Source: Qipengyuania sphaerica (lineage in GTDB: Bacteria; Pseudomonadota; Alphaproteobacteria; Sphingomonadales; Sphingomonadaceae). Taken from it: a DNA stretch of 64,000 nt. This document shows, one piece after another, positions 27,867-38,380 of this stretch; positions within the stretch are counted from its first letter, which is position 1; each line of letters begins with the position of its first letter. The notes beneath the pieces were generated by a model, which was given only the letters and a program-made list of their open reading frames with translations, did no database searches and was not told the origin of the DNA. The translations under genes and the position numbers were made by a program. Where the stretch lies: contig NZ_JAIGNR010000001.1 in the NCBI RefSeq assembly GCF_019711595.1, positions 620,001 through 684,000 on the forward strand, in the 5' to 3' direction.

Positions 27867-28937
27867 ATGCTCTATCTCCTCGCCGAGTATTTCAATTTCG
27901 AAGGGCTGTTCAACCTCGTGCGCTACCAGACGGCGCGCGCGGGGGCGACGCTGCTGACGGCGCTGATCATCGGCCTGTTCATCGGTCCGCGCTTCATCGA
28001 CATGCTGCGTGTGCGCCAGGGCAAGGGCCAGCCGATCCGCGAAGACGGGCCGCAGACCCACCTTGCCAAGGTCGGTACGCCGACGATGGGCGGGTTGATG
28101 ATCCTCATCAGCCTCTTCCTTTCGCTGATGCTGTGGATGGACTTGCGCAATCCCTTCATCTGGGCCTGTCTTGCAGTGACCGGCGGCTTCGGTCTGATCG
28201 GTTTCCTCGACGATTACGACAAGGTCTCCAAGGCCAGCCACAAGGGTGTGTCGGGCAGGGTCCGCCTGCTGCTGGAATTCGCCGTTGCCGGCGTGGCGAG
28301 CTGGCTGATCGTCAGCCAGATCAACACCTTCGTCTACGTCCCCTTCGTCAACAATTTCGGCATCGAACTGGGGCCGCTCTACTACGTCTTCGCCGCGACC
28401 GTGATCGTGGGATCGGGCAATGCGGTGAACCTCACCGACGGGCTCGACGGACTTGCGACAATGCCGGTGATTATCGCTGCGGGTACCTTCGCGGTGATCG
28501 CCTATCTCGTGGGCCGCGTGGACTATTCGGAATATCTCGGCATTCCCTATGTCGAAGGCGCGGGCGAGCTGGCGATTTTCTGCGCGGCTATCATGGGCGC
28601 GGGGCTCGCCTTCCTGTGGTTCAACGCGCCGCCTGCCGCCGTCTTCATGGGCGATACCGGCTCGCTGGCACTGGGTGGCGCTCTGGGCGCGATTGCCGTG
28701 GCGACGCATCACGAGATCGTGCTGGCGATCGTCGGCGGGCTGTTCGTGTTCGAGGCGCTTTCGGTCATCATCCAGGTCTTTTGGTTCAAGCGCACGGGCC
28801 GGCGGGTCTTCCGCATGGCGCCCATCCACCACCATTTCGAGCAGCTCGGCTGGTCCGAGAGCAAGGTCGTGATCCGCTTCTGGATCGTCGCCATCGTGCT
28901 CGCACTCCTGGGGCTGGCAACGCTCAAGCTCAGATGA
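27867..28937 (+). CDS. mraY: Phospho-MurNAc-pentapeptide transferase MraY
   Basis: 356 residues with about ten membrane helices. It transfers phospho-MurNAc-pentapeptide to undecaprenyl phosphate, forming lipid I at the inner membrane. Active-site landmarks are FLDDYDK (the Asp pair), [29 protein letters not shown] and the MAPIHHHFE loop with the His cluster. The start is ATG 27867. Its stop overlaps the murD start by 4 bases (ATGA). Confidence 0.98.
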   Translation: MLYLLAEYFNFEGLFNLVRYQTARAGATLLTALIIGLFIGPRFIDMLRVRQGKGQPIREDGPQTHLAKVGTPTMGGLMILISLFLSLMLWMDLRNPFIWACLAVTGGFGLIGFLDDYDKVSKASHKGVSGRVRLLLEFAVAGVASWLIVSQINTFVYVPFVNNFGIELGPLYYVFAATVIVGSGNAVNLTDGLDGLATMPVIIAAGTFAVIAYLVGRVDYSEYLGIPYVEGAGELAIFCAAIMGAGLAFLWFNAPPAAVFMGDTGSLALGGALGAIAVATHHEIVLAIVGGLFVFEALSVIIQVFWFKRTGRRVFRMAPIHHHFEQLGWSESKVVIRFWIVAIVLALLGLATLKLR

Positions 28938-30223
28938 TCACCTCGCCCGCCTGGAAGGACAAGAAATACGCGGTGCTCGGCCTCGCGCGGTCCGGCCGGG
29001 CGACGGTCGAGGCGCTTCTTGCCGCGGGCGCGGACGTGCTGGTGTGGGACGACCGCGAGGAAGCGCGCGAGCCATACAACGGTCGCTGCGCCATCGGCGA
29101 TCCGCTGGAGGCGGACTTGGCGGGCTTTGCAGGCGTGGTCGTCAGCCCCGGCGTCCCGCTCAACACCCACCCGATCAAGCCGCATGCCGACAGCTTCGGC
29201 GTGCCTGTGATCGGCGACATCGAGCTGTTCGCACAGGCGCGCGAGAACCTGCCTCCGCACAAGGTCGTCGGCATCACCGGCACCAATGGCAAGTCGACCA
29301 CCACCGCGCTGGTCCACCACATCCTCAAGACCGCAGCCGTGCCGACCACCATGGGCGGCAATATCGGCCTGCCGATCCTAGAGCAGGAGCCGCTGCCCGA
29401 AGGCGGGGTATATGTGCTGGAGCTCTCGAGCTACCAGATCGACCTGACCTTTTCGCTCGATTGCGATGTGGCGGTGCTGCTGAACATCACGCCGGACCAT
29501 CTGGATCGGTATGATGGTGACATGAACGCTTACGCCGAGGCCAAGGCGCGGCTGTTCGACCTGCAATCCGAAGAACACACCAAGATATTCGCCGGCAATG
29601 ACATCTACAGCGATGCGATCGCCGACACGCTCCGCGATGAAGCGGAGGAGCCAATCTTCGCCTACCCGCGCGCAACGGGATCGCCAGCCCTGTCTGGACC
29701 CCATAATGCACAAAACGCCAGCGCGGCGGCGCATGCTTGCGAAGCGTTGGGCGTTTCAGATGCGGACATTGAGCACGGGCTATCCTCGTATACGGGCCTC
29801 CCGCATCGTATGGAGCGTGTCTCCGAAATTTTCGGCGTCGCTTACGTCAACGACAGCAAGGGCACGAACACCGCCGCCTCTGCCCCCGCGCTGGCGGCGT
29901 TCGACAACATCCACTGGATACTCGGGGGGCTCGCCAAAGAGCCGGGGCTGGGTGAATGCGAGGCCGAACTCGGCCACGTCAAAGCCGCCTACACCATCGG
30001 CAAGGCCGGGCCGGACTTCGCCGCTCTGCTGGAGGGCCGCGTGCCAGTGGAGCAATGCGAAACGCTCGACCGCGCAGTGACCTCCGCAGCCGCAAAGGCT
30101 GAGGCAGGCGACACCGTCCTCCTCTCGCCCGCCTGCGCCAGCTTCGACCAGTACATCGACTTCGAAAAGCGCGGCGAGCATTTCCGTGAACTCGTGGAGG
30201 CCCAAAGGGAAAAAGCGCAGTGA
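28934..30223 (+). CDS. murD: UDP-MurNAc-L-alanine:D-glutamate ligase MurD
   Basis: 429 residues from the ATG inside the mraY stop overlap ([21 protein letters not shown]). It adds D-Glu to UDP-MurNAc-L-Ala. The N-terminal Rossmann domain GLARSGRAT binds UDP, the ATP loop is [11 protein letters not shown], and LELSSYQI plus NDSKGTN and [11 protein letters not shown] are MurD-specific. The length is slightly short but within the family. It overlaps ftsW by 4 bases (GTGA). Confidence 0.97.
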   Translation: MITSPAWKDKKYAVLGLARSGRATVEALLAAGADVLVWDDREEAREPYNGRCAIGDPLEADLAGFAGVVVSPGVPLNTHPIKPHADSFGVPVIGDIELFAQARENLPPHKVVGITGTNGKSTTTALVHHILKTAAVPTTMGGNIGLPILEQEPLPEGGVYVLELSSYQIDLTFSLDCDVAVLLNITPDHLDRYDGDMNAYAEAKARLFDLQSEEHTKIFAGNDIYSDAIADTLRDEAEEPIFAYPRATGSPALSGPHNAQNASAAAHACEALGVSDADIEHGLSSYTGLPHRMERVSEIFGVAYVNDSKGTNTAASAPALAAFDNIHWILGGLAKEPGLGECEAELGHVKAAYTIGKAGPDFAALLEGRVPVEQCETLDRAVTSAAAKAEAGDTVLLSPACASFDQYIDFEKRGEHFRELVEAQREKAQ

Positions 30224-31488
30224 CTGCCATGCAGCCCTTCGTCCCCGGCGCCAAGCGTAAGCCTGCGCACATCCCGGGCGGCAAGCTATCGCGCTGGAGC
30301 CAGCTGAAAATCTGGTGGCGCGAGATCGATCGCGCGCTCCTTGGACTCGTGCTGTTCCTAATGGCGGGCGGCGCAATCGCGGTTGCGGCCGCGAGCCCGG
30401 CCAGTGCGGACCGGCTCTCGACCTCGTCCGAAACGCTCGACCCGCTCTACTTTTTCTACCGCCACCTCGGCTGGCAGGCAGTGGCGCTGTGCATCCTGTT
30501 CAGTGTCTCGATACTCAGCCGCGAGAATGCGCGGCGGCTTGGCGTCGTGATCGCCGCCGCGATGCTCGGTCTCCTGTTCCTCGTCCCCTTTATCGGGGTG
30601 GAGATCAACGGCGCGCGGCGCTGGATCGTGATCGGCATGCAGTTCCAGCCGTCCGAGTTTTTGAAGCCCGCCTTCGTGATCGTGGTCGCCTGGGTCCTGT
30701 CCTGGCGCATGCGCGATCCCAACTTGCCGGTCCTGTGGATCGTGACCGGGCTCACCGGCCTCATCGGCGCGCTGCTGATGATGCAGCCGAATTTCGGTGA
30801 AGCGATGCTGTTCGCGGGCGTGTGGGGCGTAATGATCCTGCTGGCAGGAATACCCTTGAAGCGGCTCGGCATCGTTATGGGCGGCGGGCTGTTTCTGCTG
30901 ACAGCCACATACTTCCTATATGACAATGCCCGCCACCGTATCGACGGCTTCCTTGGCGGCGGCACGGCTTACGACCAGGTCGACCTTGCCAGCCGCACGC
31001 TGCTCGCCGGGGGCTGGACGGGCGCGGGTTATGGCCTCGGCCTTCGCAAGATGAGCCTGCCCGAAGCGCATACCGACTATATCTTCAGCGTCATCGGCGA
31101 GGAATTCGGCCTGATCGTCTGCGGTTTCGTGGTCCTGCTCTACCTCACCATCATATTGCGCGTGCTGATGCGGCTGGTGGACGAGGAGGATCTGTTCGCG
31201 CTGCTGGCGGGCACCGGGCTGGTCGCGCTCCTGGGTGGACAGGCCTTCATCAACATCCTCGTCAACCTCCAGCTATTCCCCTCGAAGGGGATGACGCTGC
31301 CGCTGATAAGCTATGGTGGTTCGTCGACCATGGCCATCGCGCTGACCGTGGGGCTGCTGATCGCCATCACACGGCGCAATCCCTATCTCAAAACCACCAC
31401 GAGGGGACTTGGCGACCTGCTGGGCATCGGGCAGGGGGGCGCGATGAAGACGCCTGAGGCGCGCGTGACGCGCGAGATTCACCAGTGA
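30220..31488 (+). CDS. ftsW: Septal peptidoglycan polymerase FtsW
   Basis: 422 residues from a GTG in the murD stop overlap; the Met at 30229 could also serve. It is a SEDS-family glycosyltransferase with about ten membrane segments. The INGARRWI and FQPSEFLKPAF motifs, the LPEAHTDYIFSVIGEEFG loop (with the catalytic Asp) and LPLISYGGSS near the end are all present. It polymerises lipid II at the septum as the partner of FtsI, encoded five genes upstream. It has a long charged N-terminal tail of about 40 residues before the first helix. It overlaps murG by 4 bases. Confidence 0.96.
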   Translation: MTAMQPFVPGAKRKPAHIPGGKLSRWSQLKIWWREIDRALLGLVLFLMAGGAIAVAAASPASADRLSTSSETLDPLYFFYRHLGWQAVALCILFSVSILSRENARRLGVVIAAAMLGLLFLVPFIGVEINGARRWIVIGMQFQPSEFLKPAFVIVVAWVLSWRMRDPNLPVLWIVTGLTGLIGALLMMQPNFGEAMLFAGVWGVMILLAGIPLKRLGIVMGGGLFLLTATYFLYDNARHRIDGFLGGGTAYDQVDLASRTLLAGGWTGAGYGLGLRKMSLPEAHTDYIFSVIGEEFGLIVCGFVVLLYLTIILRVLMRLVDEEDLFALLAGTGLVALLGGQAFINILVNLQLFPSKGMTLPLISYGGSSTMAIALTVGLLIAITRRNPYLKTTTRGLGDLLGIGQGGAMKTPEARVTREIHQ

Positions 31489-32681
31489 CCGGGTCGAGCC
31501 GCCACTACGTGCTGGCTGCCGGAGGGACCGGTGGCCACATCCTGCCCGCCTTCGCGCTGGCTGCCGAGCTCGAGAGGCGCGGTCACCATGTCGCGCTGAT
31601 CACCGACGAACGCGGCGCGCAGATACCGGGCAAGCCCGACTTCATGCCCGCGCATATCCTGCCCGCAGGCCGCTTCGGCAAGAACCCGCTGCAATGGCTG
31701 AAGGGCGCCAAGGCCGTGTGGGAAGGACGCAGCATGGCCAGGCGCCTGTTCGACAGTTTCCAGCCGAGCGCGGTTGTCGGCTTCGGCGGCTATCCCTCGC
31801 TGCCTTCTATCCTCGCGAGCACATCGGCAAACATCCCGACCATCGTGCACGAGCAGAACGCCGTGCTGGGCCGCGTGAACCGGTTGTTTGCGGGGCGTGT
31901 GAACGCGATCGCGACGGCCTATCCCGACGTGCAGCGCCTCAAGCCTGCGCATAAGGGCAAGACCTATCTTGTCGGCAATCCGGTGCGCGCGAATGTGCTG
32001 GCGCTGCGCGACGAGCCTTTCCCGCCTTATGGCGAGGACGGGCTCCTGCGCGTGCTGGTGACGGGTGGCAGCCAGGGCGCGCGGGTCCTGTCCGAGGTCG
32101 TGCCCGATGGCCTTGCCATGCTCCCGCCCGCCATTCGCCAGCGCCTGCAGGTCACCCAGCAGTGCCGCCCCGAAGACCTCGACGCGGTGCGCGAGCGCTA
32201 CCGCACGCATGGCATTCCGGCAGAACTGGCGACCTATTTCGAGGACATGCAGAGCCGCCTTGCCGATGCGCACCTCTTCATCGGCCGCGCCGGCGCCTCG
32301 ACGATTGCCGAACTGACCGCGGTGGGCCGGCCTGCAATCCTCATCCCGCTGCCCATCGCGACCGACGATCACCAGGCCTTCAATGCACGCGAAATGGCCA
32401 AGGCGGGCGGGGCGCGGATGATCCGGCAGGAAAAGTTTGAGTCCAAGGAACTCGCCAAGCAGATCCGCGTGCTCGCCGACGATCCGCAGGCGCTCGCCAA
32501 TGCTGCCCATGCCGCATGGAACTGCGGCCGCCCCAAGGCCGTAGAGGACCTTGCCGACCTCGTCGAAAGCTTCGGCGGGGCGGACATGATGGATGTTATC
32601 CGCGTGGGCGGAAATAATGCTCGCGGCGCCACTCAGGGCGTACCAGCGGGCCAGGGCGCGAAACGGGAGAGCGCAGAATGA
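31485..32681 (+). CDS. murG: Lipid II synthase MurG
   Basis: 398 residues from a GTG overlapping the ftsW stop. It is a GT-B glycosyltransferase that adds GlcNAc to lipid I on the cytoplasmic face. Signatures are [16 protein letters not shown] near the N-terminus, [20 protein letters not shown] and, in the donor site, [25 protein letters not shown]. The C-terminal 25 residues ([20 protein letters not shown]) are a low-complexity extension. It overlaps murC by 4 bases (ATGA). Confidence 0.97.
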   Translation: MTGSSRHYVLAAGGTGGHILPAFALAAELERRGHHVALITDERGAQIPGKPDFMPAHILPAGRFGKNPLQWLKGAKAVWEGRSMARRLFDSFQPSAVVGFGGYPSLPSILASTSANIPTIVHEQNAVLGRVNRLFAGRVNAIATAYPDVQRLKPAHKGKTYLVGNPVRANVLALRDEPFPPYGEDGLLRVLVTGGSQGARVLSEVVPDGLAMLPPAIRQRLQVTQQCRPEDLDAVRERYRTHGIPAELATYFEDMQSRLADAHLFIGRAGASTIAELTAVGRPAILIPLPIATDDHQAFNAREMAKAGGARMIRQEKFESKELAKQIRVLADDPQALANAAHAAWNCGRPKAVEDLADLVESFGGADMMDVIRVGGNNARGATQGVPAGQGAKRESAE

Positions 32682-34087
32682 AGGGCGTACCCACCGATAT
32701 CGGTGTGATCCACTTCGTCGGCATCGGCGGTATCGGCATGTCGGGCATTGCCGAGGTGATGAACAACCTTGGCTACACGGTGCAGGGTTCGGACATCAAC
32801 GAAAGCCCCACCGTGGAGCGCCTGCGCAAGCAGGGCATCTCGGTCCATATCGGGCACGAGAAGGAAAACGTCGAAGGTGCCGCGGTCGTCGTGACGTCGA
32901 CCGCAGTCAAGCGCACCAATCCCGAAGTCGCCCACGCACTTGAAAACCGCATTCCCGTGGTGCGCCGCGCCGAAATGCTCGCCGAGCTCATGCGCCTCAA
33001 ATCCACCATCGCGGTGGCCGGCACGCACGGCAAGACGACCACCACCAGCATGATCGCCAGCCTGCTCGACTGCGGCGATGTCGACCCCACCGTCATCAAC
33101 GGCGGCATCATCGAGCAATACGGCTCGAACGCGCGGCTGGGCGATAGCGACTGGATGGTCGTCGAGGCCGACGAGAGCGACGGCAGCTTCCTGCGGCTGG
33201 ACGGCACGATTGCGGTCGTCACCAATATCGATCCCGAACATCTCGACCATTACGGCGATTTCGACGGTGTGAAGGACGCCTTCGTCGAGTTCATCCACAA
33301 CGTGCCCTTTTACGGCGCGGCAGTGCTTTGCATCGACCATCCCGAAGTGCAGGCGGTGATCGGCAAGGTCCGCGACCGCCGCGTGGTGACCTATGGCTTC
33401 AACCTCCAGGCCGATATCTGCGGCGTGAACGTCCAGCCGCACGAAGGCGGCAACCGCTTCGACGTGATCGTGCGCCAGCGCGGCGAGGAAGACCGGCGGA
33501 TCGAGAACGTCTGCCTGCCCATGCCGGGCCGCCACAACGTCCAGAACGCGCTTGCCGCGATCGCCGTCGCCATCGAAATGGGTTGCCCCGACGAGGTGAT
33601 CTGCAACGGCTTCTCCAGCTTCGGCGGCGTGCGCCGTCGCTTCACCAATGTCGGCAGTGTGGCAGGCGCCACCGTGATCGACGATTATGGCCACCACCCG
33701 GTCGAAATCCGCGCCGTGCTCTCCGCGGCGCGCGAGGCGGCGCGCAACCGCGTCATCGCCGTCATGCAGCCGCACCGCTATACCCGCCTGCGCGATCTGT
33801 TCGAGGATTTCCAGAGCAGCTTCAACGAGGCAGACCAGGTCTATGTCACGCCCGTTTACGCAGCAGGCGAGGACCCGATCGAGGGCGTGAACTCTGACAC
33901 TCTGGTCGAGGGCCTCAAATCGCGCGGCCACCGCAATGCGGCGACCGTGAATGATCGGGACGATCTCGCGAAGTCCCTCGCCGGAGACATCGAGGAAGGC
34001 GACCTCATCGTCTGCCTCGGCGCAGGTGACATCACCAAGTGGGCCGCTGGCCTTGCCGATGCCATCGAGCAGGAGCGCGCCGCGTGA
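32678..34087 (+). CDS. murC: UDP-MurNAc:L-alanine ligase MurC
   Basis: 469 residues. It performs the first peptide addition, L-Ala to UDP-MurNAc. The N-terminal [15 protein letters not shown] binds UDP, the ATP loop is [12 protein letters not shown], and the EADESDGSF and [12 protein letters not shown] segments identify MurC. It overlaps murG upstream by 4 bases and murB downstream by 4 (GTGA), so the whole mur block should be made in fixed ratio. Confidence 0.98.
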   Translation: MKGVPTDIGVIHFVGIGGIGMSGIAEVMNNLGYTVQGSDINESPTVERLRKQGISVHIGHEKENVEGAAVVVTSTAVKRTNPEVAHALENRIPVVRRAEMLAELMRLKSTIAVAGTHGKTTTTSMIASLLDCGDVDPTVINGGIIEQYGSNARLGDSDWMVVEADESDGSFLRLDGTIAVVTNIDPEHLDHYGDFDGVKDAFVEFIHNVPFYGAAVLCIDHPEVQAVIGKVRDRRVVTYGFNLQADICGVNVQPHEGGNRFDVIVRQRGEEDRRIENVCLPMPGRHNVQNALAAIAVAIEMGCPDEVICNGFSSFGGVRRRFTNVGSVAGATVIDDYGHHPVEIRAVLSAAREAARNRVIAVMQPHRYTRLRDLFEDFQSSFNEADQVYVTPVYAAGEDPIEGVNSDTLVEGLKSRGHRNAATVNDRDDLAKSLAGDIEEGDLIVCLGAGDITKWAAGLADAIEQERAA

Positions 34088-35055
34088 GTCCGCAGGAAAA
34101 CGACGTCTGGAACTGGGATAGCGGAATGGCTCCCGATTGTTCGGTCGAAGGCAGCATCGAAGCGCCGATCGATACCCATGGCCTCAAGGGCAAGCTTACG
34201 CCCGATGCGCCGCTCGCCAAGCTGGTCTGGTTCAAGAGTGGCGGCAATGCCGACTGGCTGTTCGAGCCTGCCGACATGGAAGACCTCAAGGAATTCCTGC
34301 GCCGCCTCGACGGCGATTTGCCGGTGATGGCGCTGGGCCTCGGATCGAACATGATCGTGCGCGATGGCGGCGTGCCCGGCGTGGTGATCAAGCTGGGCAA
34401 GACCTTTGCCGATGTCTCTATCGACGACGAAAGCTGCGTGGTCGAATGCGGGGGCGGTGCGCATGGTATCCTCGTTGCAAGCGCGGCGCGCGATTGCGGC
34501 GTGGCCGGCCTCGAATTCATGCGCGGCATCCCCGGCACCGTCGGCGGCTTCGTACGCATGAACGGCGGTGCCTATGGGCGCGAGGTGAGCGACGTGCTGA
34601 TCGATTGCGAGGTCGTCATGCCCGGCGGCCAGCTGATCATGCTGCCCGCATCGGACCTGCAATACAGCTATCGCCACTCTGCCCTCCCGGAAGGTGCAGT
34701 GGTCGTCTCCGCCCGTTTCCAGGGAGAGCCGGGCGATCCTGAAGCCATCGGCGCGAAGATGGATCAAATCGCCGAGGCGCGCGAGAACTCGCAGCCTTTG
34801 CGCACCAAGACGGGTGGTTCGACCTTCAAGAACCCTCCGGGGAAGAAGGCGTGGGAACTGGTCGATGCCGCCGGGTGTCGCGGCCTGAAAATGGGCGGCG
34901 CACAGGTGAGCGAGAAGCACACCAACTTCCTCCTCAATACGGGCGATGCCACCAGCGCCGATATCGAAGGGCTGGGAGAGGAAGTGAAACGCCGCGTCTA
35001 CGAGAATTCGGGCGTCGAGCTCGAATGGGAAATACAACGTGTGGGGCGACCTTAA
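34084..35055 (+). CDS. murB: UDP-N-acetylenolpyruvoylglucosamine reductase MurB
   Basis: 323 residues from the GTG overlapping the murC stop. It reduces enolpyruvyl-UDP-GlcNAc to UDP-MurNAc with NADPH and FAD. FAD-binding segments are [13 protein letters not shown] and [24 protein letters not shown]; the catalytic Ser/Glu region is [13 protein letters not shown] with the later SEKHTNF. It lacks the Tyr-loop insertion of type I enzymes, so it is a type II MurB. Nine bases separate it from ddl. Confidence 0.96.
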   Translation: MSPQENDVWNWDSGMAPDCSVEGSIEAPIDTHGLKGKLTPDAPLAKLVWFKSGGNADWLFEPADMEDLKEFLRRLDGDLPVMALGLGSNMIVRDGGVPGVVIKLGKTFADVSIDDESCVVECGGGAHGILVASAARDCGVAGLEFMRGIPGTVGGFVRMNGGAYGREVSDVLIDCEVVMPGGQLIMLPASDLQYSYRHSALPEGAVVVSARFQGEPGDPEAIGAKMDQIAEARENSQPLRTKTGGSTFKNPPGKKAWELVDAAGCRGLKMGGAQVSEKHTNFLLNTGDATSADIEGLGEEVKRRVYENSGVELEWEIQRVGRP

Positions 35056-35064
35056 GGACCGATA

Positions 35065-36045
35065 ATGACCGATCTCCCCAAACTCCCCGATGACATCCAC
35101 ATCGCCGTCCTGATGGGCGGCTGGGCCAACGAACGCCCCGTCAGCCTGATGTCGGGCGAAGGCGTCGCCAAGGCGCTGGAAGAGCGCGGCCACAAGGTCA
35201 CGCGCATCGACATGGACCGCAACGTCGCCGCGCGCATCGCCGAGGCGAAGCCTGATGTCGTGTTCAACGCGCTCCACGGCGTTCCCGGCGAGGATGGCAG
35301 CGTACAGGGCATGCTCGACCTGATGGGCGTGCCCTATACGCATTCGGGCCTCGCTACTTCAGTCATCGCGATCGACAAGCAGCTGACCAAGCAGGCGCTC
35401 GTCCCGCACGGCATTCCGATGCCCGGCGGCCGGATCGTGAAAAGCGTCGATATTTTCGAGCGCGACCCGCTGCCGCGCCCCTATGTGCTCAAACCCGTCA
35501 ACGAAGGCAGCTCGGTGGGCGTCGCCATCGTCACTGACGAGGGGAATTACGGCAATCCGATCAGCCGCGATGCCAAGGGCCCGTGGCAGGATTTCAAGGA
35601 ATTGCTCGCCGAACCCTATATCAAGGGCCGCGAGATGACGTCTGCCGTGGTCGACTTCCCCGAAGGTTCGCGCGCGCTGGCGGTAACCGAACTGAAGCCC
35701 AAGAGCGGTTTCTACGATTTCGACGCCAAATATACCGACGGCATGACCGACCACGTCTGCCCCGCCGACATTCCCGAGCATATCCGCGACATGTGTCTCG
35801 AGATTGCGCTCAAGGCGCACAAGGTGCTCGGCTGTCGCGGCACCAGCCGGACCGACTTCCGCTGGGACGAGGAGCAGGGCGAGGACGGCCTTTTCGTGCT
35901 CGAAACCAACACCCAGCCGGGCATGACGCCGCTCAGCCTCGTGCCAGAGCAGGCGAAGCACGCAGGCATCGAATATGGCGAGCTGGTCGAAACCGTGATC
36001 GCTGCCGCGCTGCGTTACCATGAGGACAAGAGGCGCGATGGCTAA
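35065..36045 (+). CDS. ddl: D-alanine--D-alanine ligase
   Basis: 326 residues, an ATP-grasp enzyme that makes the D-Ala-D-Ala dipeptide used by MurF. LMGGWANERPVSLMSG is the substrate segment (the usual GGxSxER reads GGWANER here), VFNALHGVPGEDGSVQG and VLKPVNEGSSVGV hold ATP and the ligation loop, and ETNTQPGMTPLSLVPEQA carries the metal ligands. An AAGGA site precedes the ATG. Its end overlaps ftsQ by 8 bases. Confidence 0.97.
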   Translation: MTDLPKLPDDIHIAVLMGGWANERPVSLMSGEGVAKALEERGHKVTRIDMDRNVAARIAEAKPDVVFNALHGVPGEDGSVQGMLDLMGVPYTHSGLATSVIAIDKQLTKQALVPHGIPMPGGRIVKSVDIFERDPLPRPYVLKPVNEGSSVGVAIVTDEGNYGNPISRDAKGPWQDFKELLAEPYIKGREMTSAVVDFPEGSRALAVTELKPKSGFYDFDAKYTDGMTDHVCPADIPEHIRDMCLEIALKAHKVLGCRGTSRTDFRWDEEQGEDGLFVLETNTQPGMTPLSLVPEQAKHAGIEYGELVETVIAAALRYHEDKRRDG

Positions 36046-36943
36046 GGTCACCCGCAAGCCCACCGGCGTGCGCCGGTCTGCCGCGGCGCGCAGCCGCAGC
36101 CAGAAGGCGCGCGCGGCGAAGAAGCACACTTCGGGCCTGCTCGACCGCGCAATGGCGGCGCTGCCCTTTACCGAGGACCAGTGGCACAAGTTCTTCCTCG
36201 TCAGCATCCTGGCGATCGGCATGGTCATCGTGTGGAGCGTGGCAAAATATGCCGGCGTTCCCGAACTGGCGCAGGCCGAATTGGCGAAGTCGGCCGGTCG
36301 CGCCGGTTTCGAGGTCGAGCGCGTGCGCGTTACCGGTGTCGAGCGGATGAACGAACAGGTTGTCTACGAGCGCGTGCTCGGCGAGCAGGACCGCCCGATG
36401 CCGCTGGTCGAGGTCGGCGAAATCCGCGAGCGGCTGCTCGAACTCTCGTGGGTGAAGGATGCGCGTGTCTCGCGCCAACTGCCCGATTTGCTGCGCATCG
36501 ATATCGTCGAGCGCGAACCGCATGCCGTGGTGCAAAAGGCCGACCGGCTGATCCTCGTCGATGCCGAGGGGCACGAGCTCGAGCCGATCTCGGCCACTGC
36601 GGCCAAGGACATGCTGCTGATTACCGGCCCCGGCGCGCAGAAACAGGTGGGTGAACTCGGCCGCCTGCTCGATGCCGCACCTGCCTTGAAGCCGCAGATC
36701 GCCGCTGCCGAATGGATCGGCAACCGCCGCTGGAACCTCACTTTCAAGACCGGCCAGATGCTCGCGCTGCCCGAAGGTGACCAGGGGCCTGCCGCGCTGG
36801 TGAAATTCGCCGAGATGGACGGTCGCAACCGGCTGATCGGCGGCAAGGCAATCGCCATCGACATGCGCGTGCCCGACCGCGCCTATCTCCGCTGCAAGGA
36901 CGGGCCTTGCCCGCGAAGCATGCAGGCGGGGAGCGCGGAATAA
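36038..36943 (+). CDS. ftsQ: Cell division protein FtsQ
   Basis: 301 residues from the ATG at 36038 (MAKVTRKPTG). A very basic cytoplasmic tail of about 50 residues precedes one membrane helix (SILAIGMVIVWSVAKYAGV). Then come a POTRA domain (FEVERVRVTGVERMNEQVVYERVLGEQ is its start) and the beta domain characteristic of FtsQ (RLILVDAEGHELEPI). It scaffolds FtsL/FtsB in the divisome. Its stop shares one base with the ftsA start (TAATG). Confidence 0.93.
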   Translation: MAKVTRKPTGVRRSAAARSRSQKARAAKKHTSGLLDRAMAALPFTEDQWHKFFLVSILAIGMVIVWSVAKYAGVPELAQAELAKSAGRAGFEVERVRVTGVERMNEQVVYERVLGEQDRPMPLVEVGEIRERLLELSWVKDARVSRQLPDLLRIDIVEREPHAVVQKADRLILVDAEGHELEPISATAAKDMLLITGPGAQKQVGELGRLLDAAPALKPQIAAAEWIGNRRWNLTFKTGQMLALPEGDQGPAALVKFAEMDGRNRLIGGKAIAIDMRVPDRAYLRCKDGPCPRSMQAGSAE

Positions 36944-38241
36944 TGGCCAGTTCGCCCCACACGCCCATGCCCCGAATCGCCCGCGTCCATGCGGCGGTGA
37001 ACATCGGGAGTTTCCGCGTTTCGGCCATGATCATGGGCCAGAGCGAAGACGGCGAGATGATCGTGCTCGGCTCCTCGCACCGCAAGGCAGAGGGCATCAA
37101 GCGCGGCTATGTCACCGATATGGCCGCAGCCACCCATGCCATTCGCACGGTGGTCGAGAAAGCCGAGGCCTCGGCGAACACCAGCGTCTCCAGCGTCTGG
37201 ATCGGCTGTGCGGGCGCGGGCCTCTCCAGCAAGATTGCCAGCGTCGAAATCGCCATCGGCGGGCGGCGTATCGACGAGGACGACGTCGAACACCTGCTCT
37301 TCGCCGCGCGCGATCATATCCAGCCTGACGGGCGCATGGTCCTGCACGCACAGCCCGCCCACTACACACTCGATGGGGCGCATGGCGTGGCGAACCCCAT
37401 CGGCCTCCATGCCGAGGCGCTGGGAGTCGATATCCATGTGACGCTCGCCGAGGGTGCGCCGGTGCGCAACCTCATCGAAGCGGTGCAGAGCGCGCATCTC
37501 GATGTCGAGGGCGTAGTCGCAAGCCCGCTGGCCGCTGCCTACGCCTGCCTCTCGCACGAAGAGCGCGATCTGGGTGTGGCGTTGGTCGAAATCGGCGCGC
37601 AGGTGACCAATGTTTCGGTCCACGCTGGCGGAATGCTGCTGGGCCTGCGCTCGATCCCGGTAGGCTCGAACGATATTACCGACGCCATCGCCAGCTCGCT
37701 CGGCATCAGGCGCGGGCAGGCGGAGCGGCTCAAATGCGTCGCCGGGTCGGCCATCGCAACGCCCAGCGATCACCGCGAGATGATCCCCGTCAATGCACCG
37801 GGCGAGGAAGCCAGCGGACGCCTTGCGCGAGGGGCGGACGAGCAGAACCGCATTCCTCGTGCGGAGCTCGTATCGGTGGTCACCGACCGGCTTGGCACGA
37901 TGACGACCGAGATCAGCAAGGGCCTGAAAGCCATGGGCTTTTCCGGTGGAAACGGCGGGCAGGTCGTCCTCACCGGAGGCGGGGCGGAATTGCACGGTAT
38001 CGCCGAATTCATGCAGGGCGCGCTCGGCCTCCCGGTCCGCCGGGGCAAGCCGCCCGCGCTGCGCGGCCTGCCCGAAGCGCACGCCACGCCGGGCTTTGCG
38101 ACGCTTGCAGGCCTGTGCCTGTATGCCAGCGAAGACCCGGTCGATATCCGCACCATCGGCCCCTCCTACCAGCCGACCAAGCGCTATTCGGGGCTCGGCC
38201 TCGTCAATCGCGTTGTACAGGCGGTGCGCGAGTATTTCTGA
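36943..38241 (+). CDS. ftsA: Cell division protein FtsA
   Basis: 432 residues, an actin-family ATPase that anchors FtsZ to the membrane and recruits later divisome proteins. The start is the ATG at 36943, overlapping the ftsQ stop. The phosphate loops are AAVNIGSFRVSA and VALVEIGAQVTNVSV; the adenosine motif is VVLTGGGAELHGI. The C-terminal amphipathic membrane helix is SGLGLVNRVVQAVREYF. The phosphate-1 motif has Asn rather than the usual Asp (AxDxGS) at its second position, a common variation in this group. 139 bases then separate it from ftsZ. Confidence 0.95.
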   Translation: MASSPHTPMPRIARVHAAVNIGSFRVSAMIMGQSEDGEMIVLGSSHRKAEGIKRGYVTDMAAATHAIRTVVEKAEASANTSVSSVWIGCAGAGLSSKIASVEIAIGGRRIDEDDVEHLLFAARDHIQPDGRMVLHAQPAHYTLDGAHGVANPIGLHAEALGVDIHVTLAEGAPVRNLIEAVQSAHLDVEGVVASPLAAAYACLSHEERDLGVALVEIGAQVTNVSVHAGGMLLGLRSIPVGSNDITDAIASSLGIRRGQAERLKCVAGSAIATPSDHREMIPVNAPGEEASGRLARGADEQNRIPRAELVSVVTDRLGTMTTEISKGLKAMGFSGGNGGQVVLTGGGAELHGIAEFMQGALGLPVRRGKPPALRGLPEAHATPGFATLAGLCLYASEDPVDIRTIGPSYQPTKRYSGLGLVNRVVQAVREYF

Positions 38242-38280
38242 TACACCGCCCGAAACTAGCGCGAAATCACTGTAAAGCGC

Positions 38281-38317
38281 GGTGGATAACGCCATTTAAC
38301 CTTTGCATGCGCGAATC
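38281..38317. promoter_or_regulatory. Candidate cell-cycle control sites before ftsZ
   Basis: GGTGGATAA at 38281-38289 is, on the minus strand, TTATCCACC, 8 of 9 bases of the DnaA box. A TTAACC half-site (CtrA-like) begins at 38296, and a GAATC (GANTC, CcrM-type methylation site) lies at 38313-38317. All are within 100 bases of the ftsZ start. In Caulobacter DnaA, CtrA and GANTC methylation all act on ftsZ, so the set is suggestive. Confidence 0.4.
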
Positions 38318-38380
38318 GTCTTGTGCCAAAAGCGTGTGCAACACGGCCGCGGCCAAATTTCAGTCCCAAGGGAACGCCCA

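Noticed and set aside
29787-29794. CGTATACG inside murD
   Set aside because: It is inside a coding region; chance occurrence, though it lowers the weight of the motif elsewhere.
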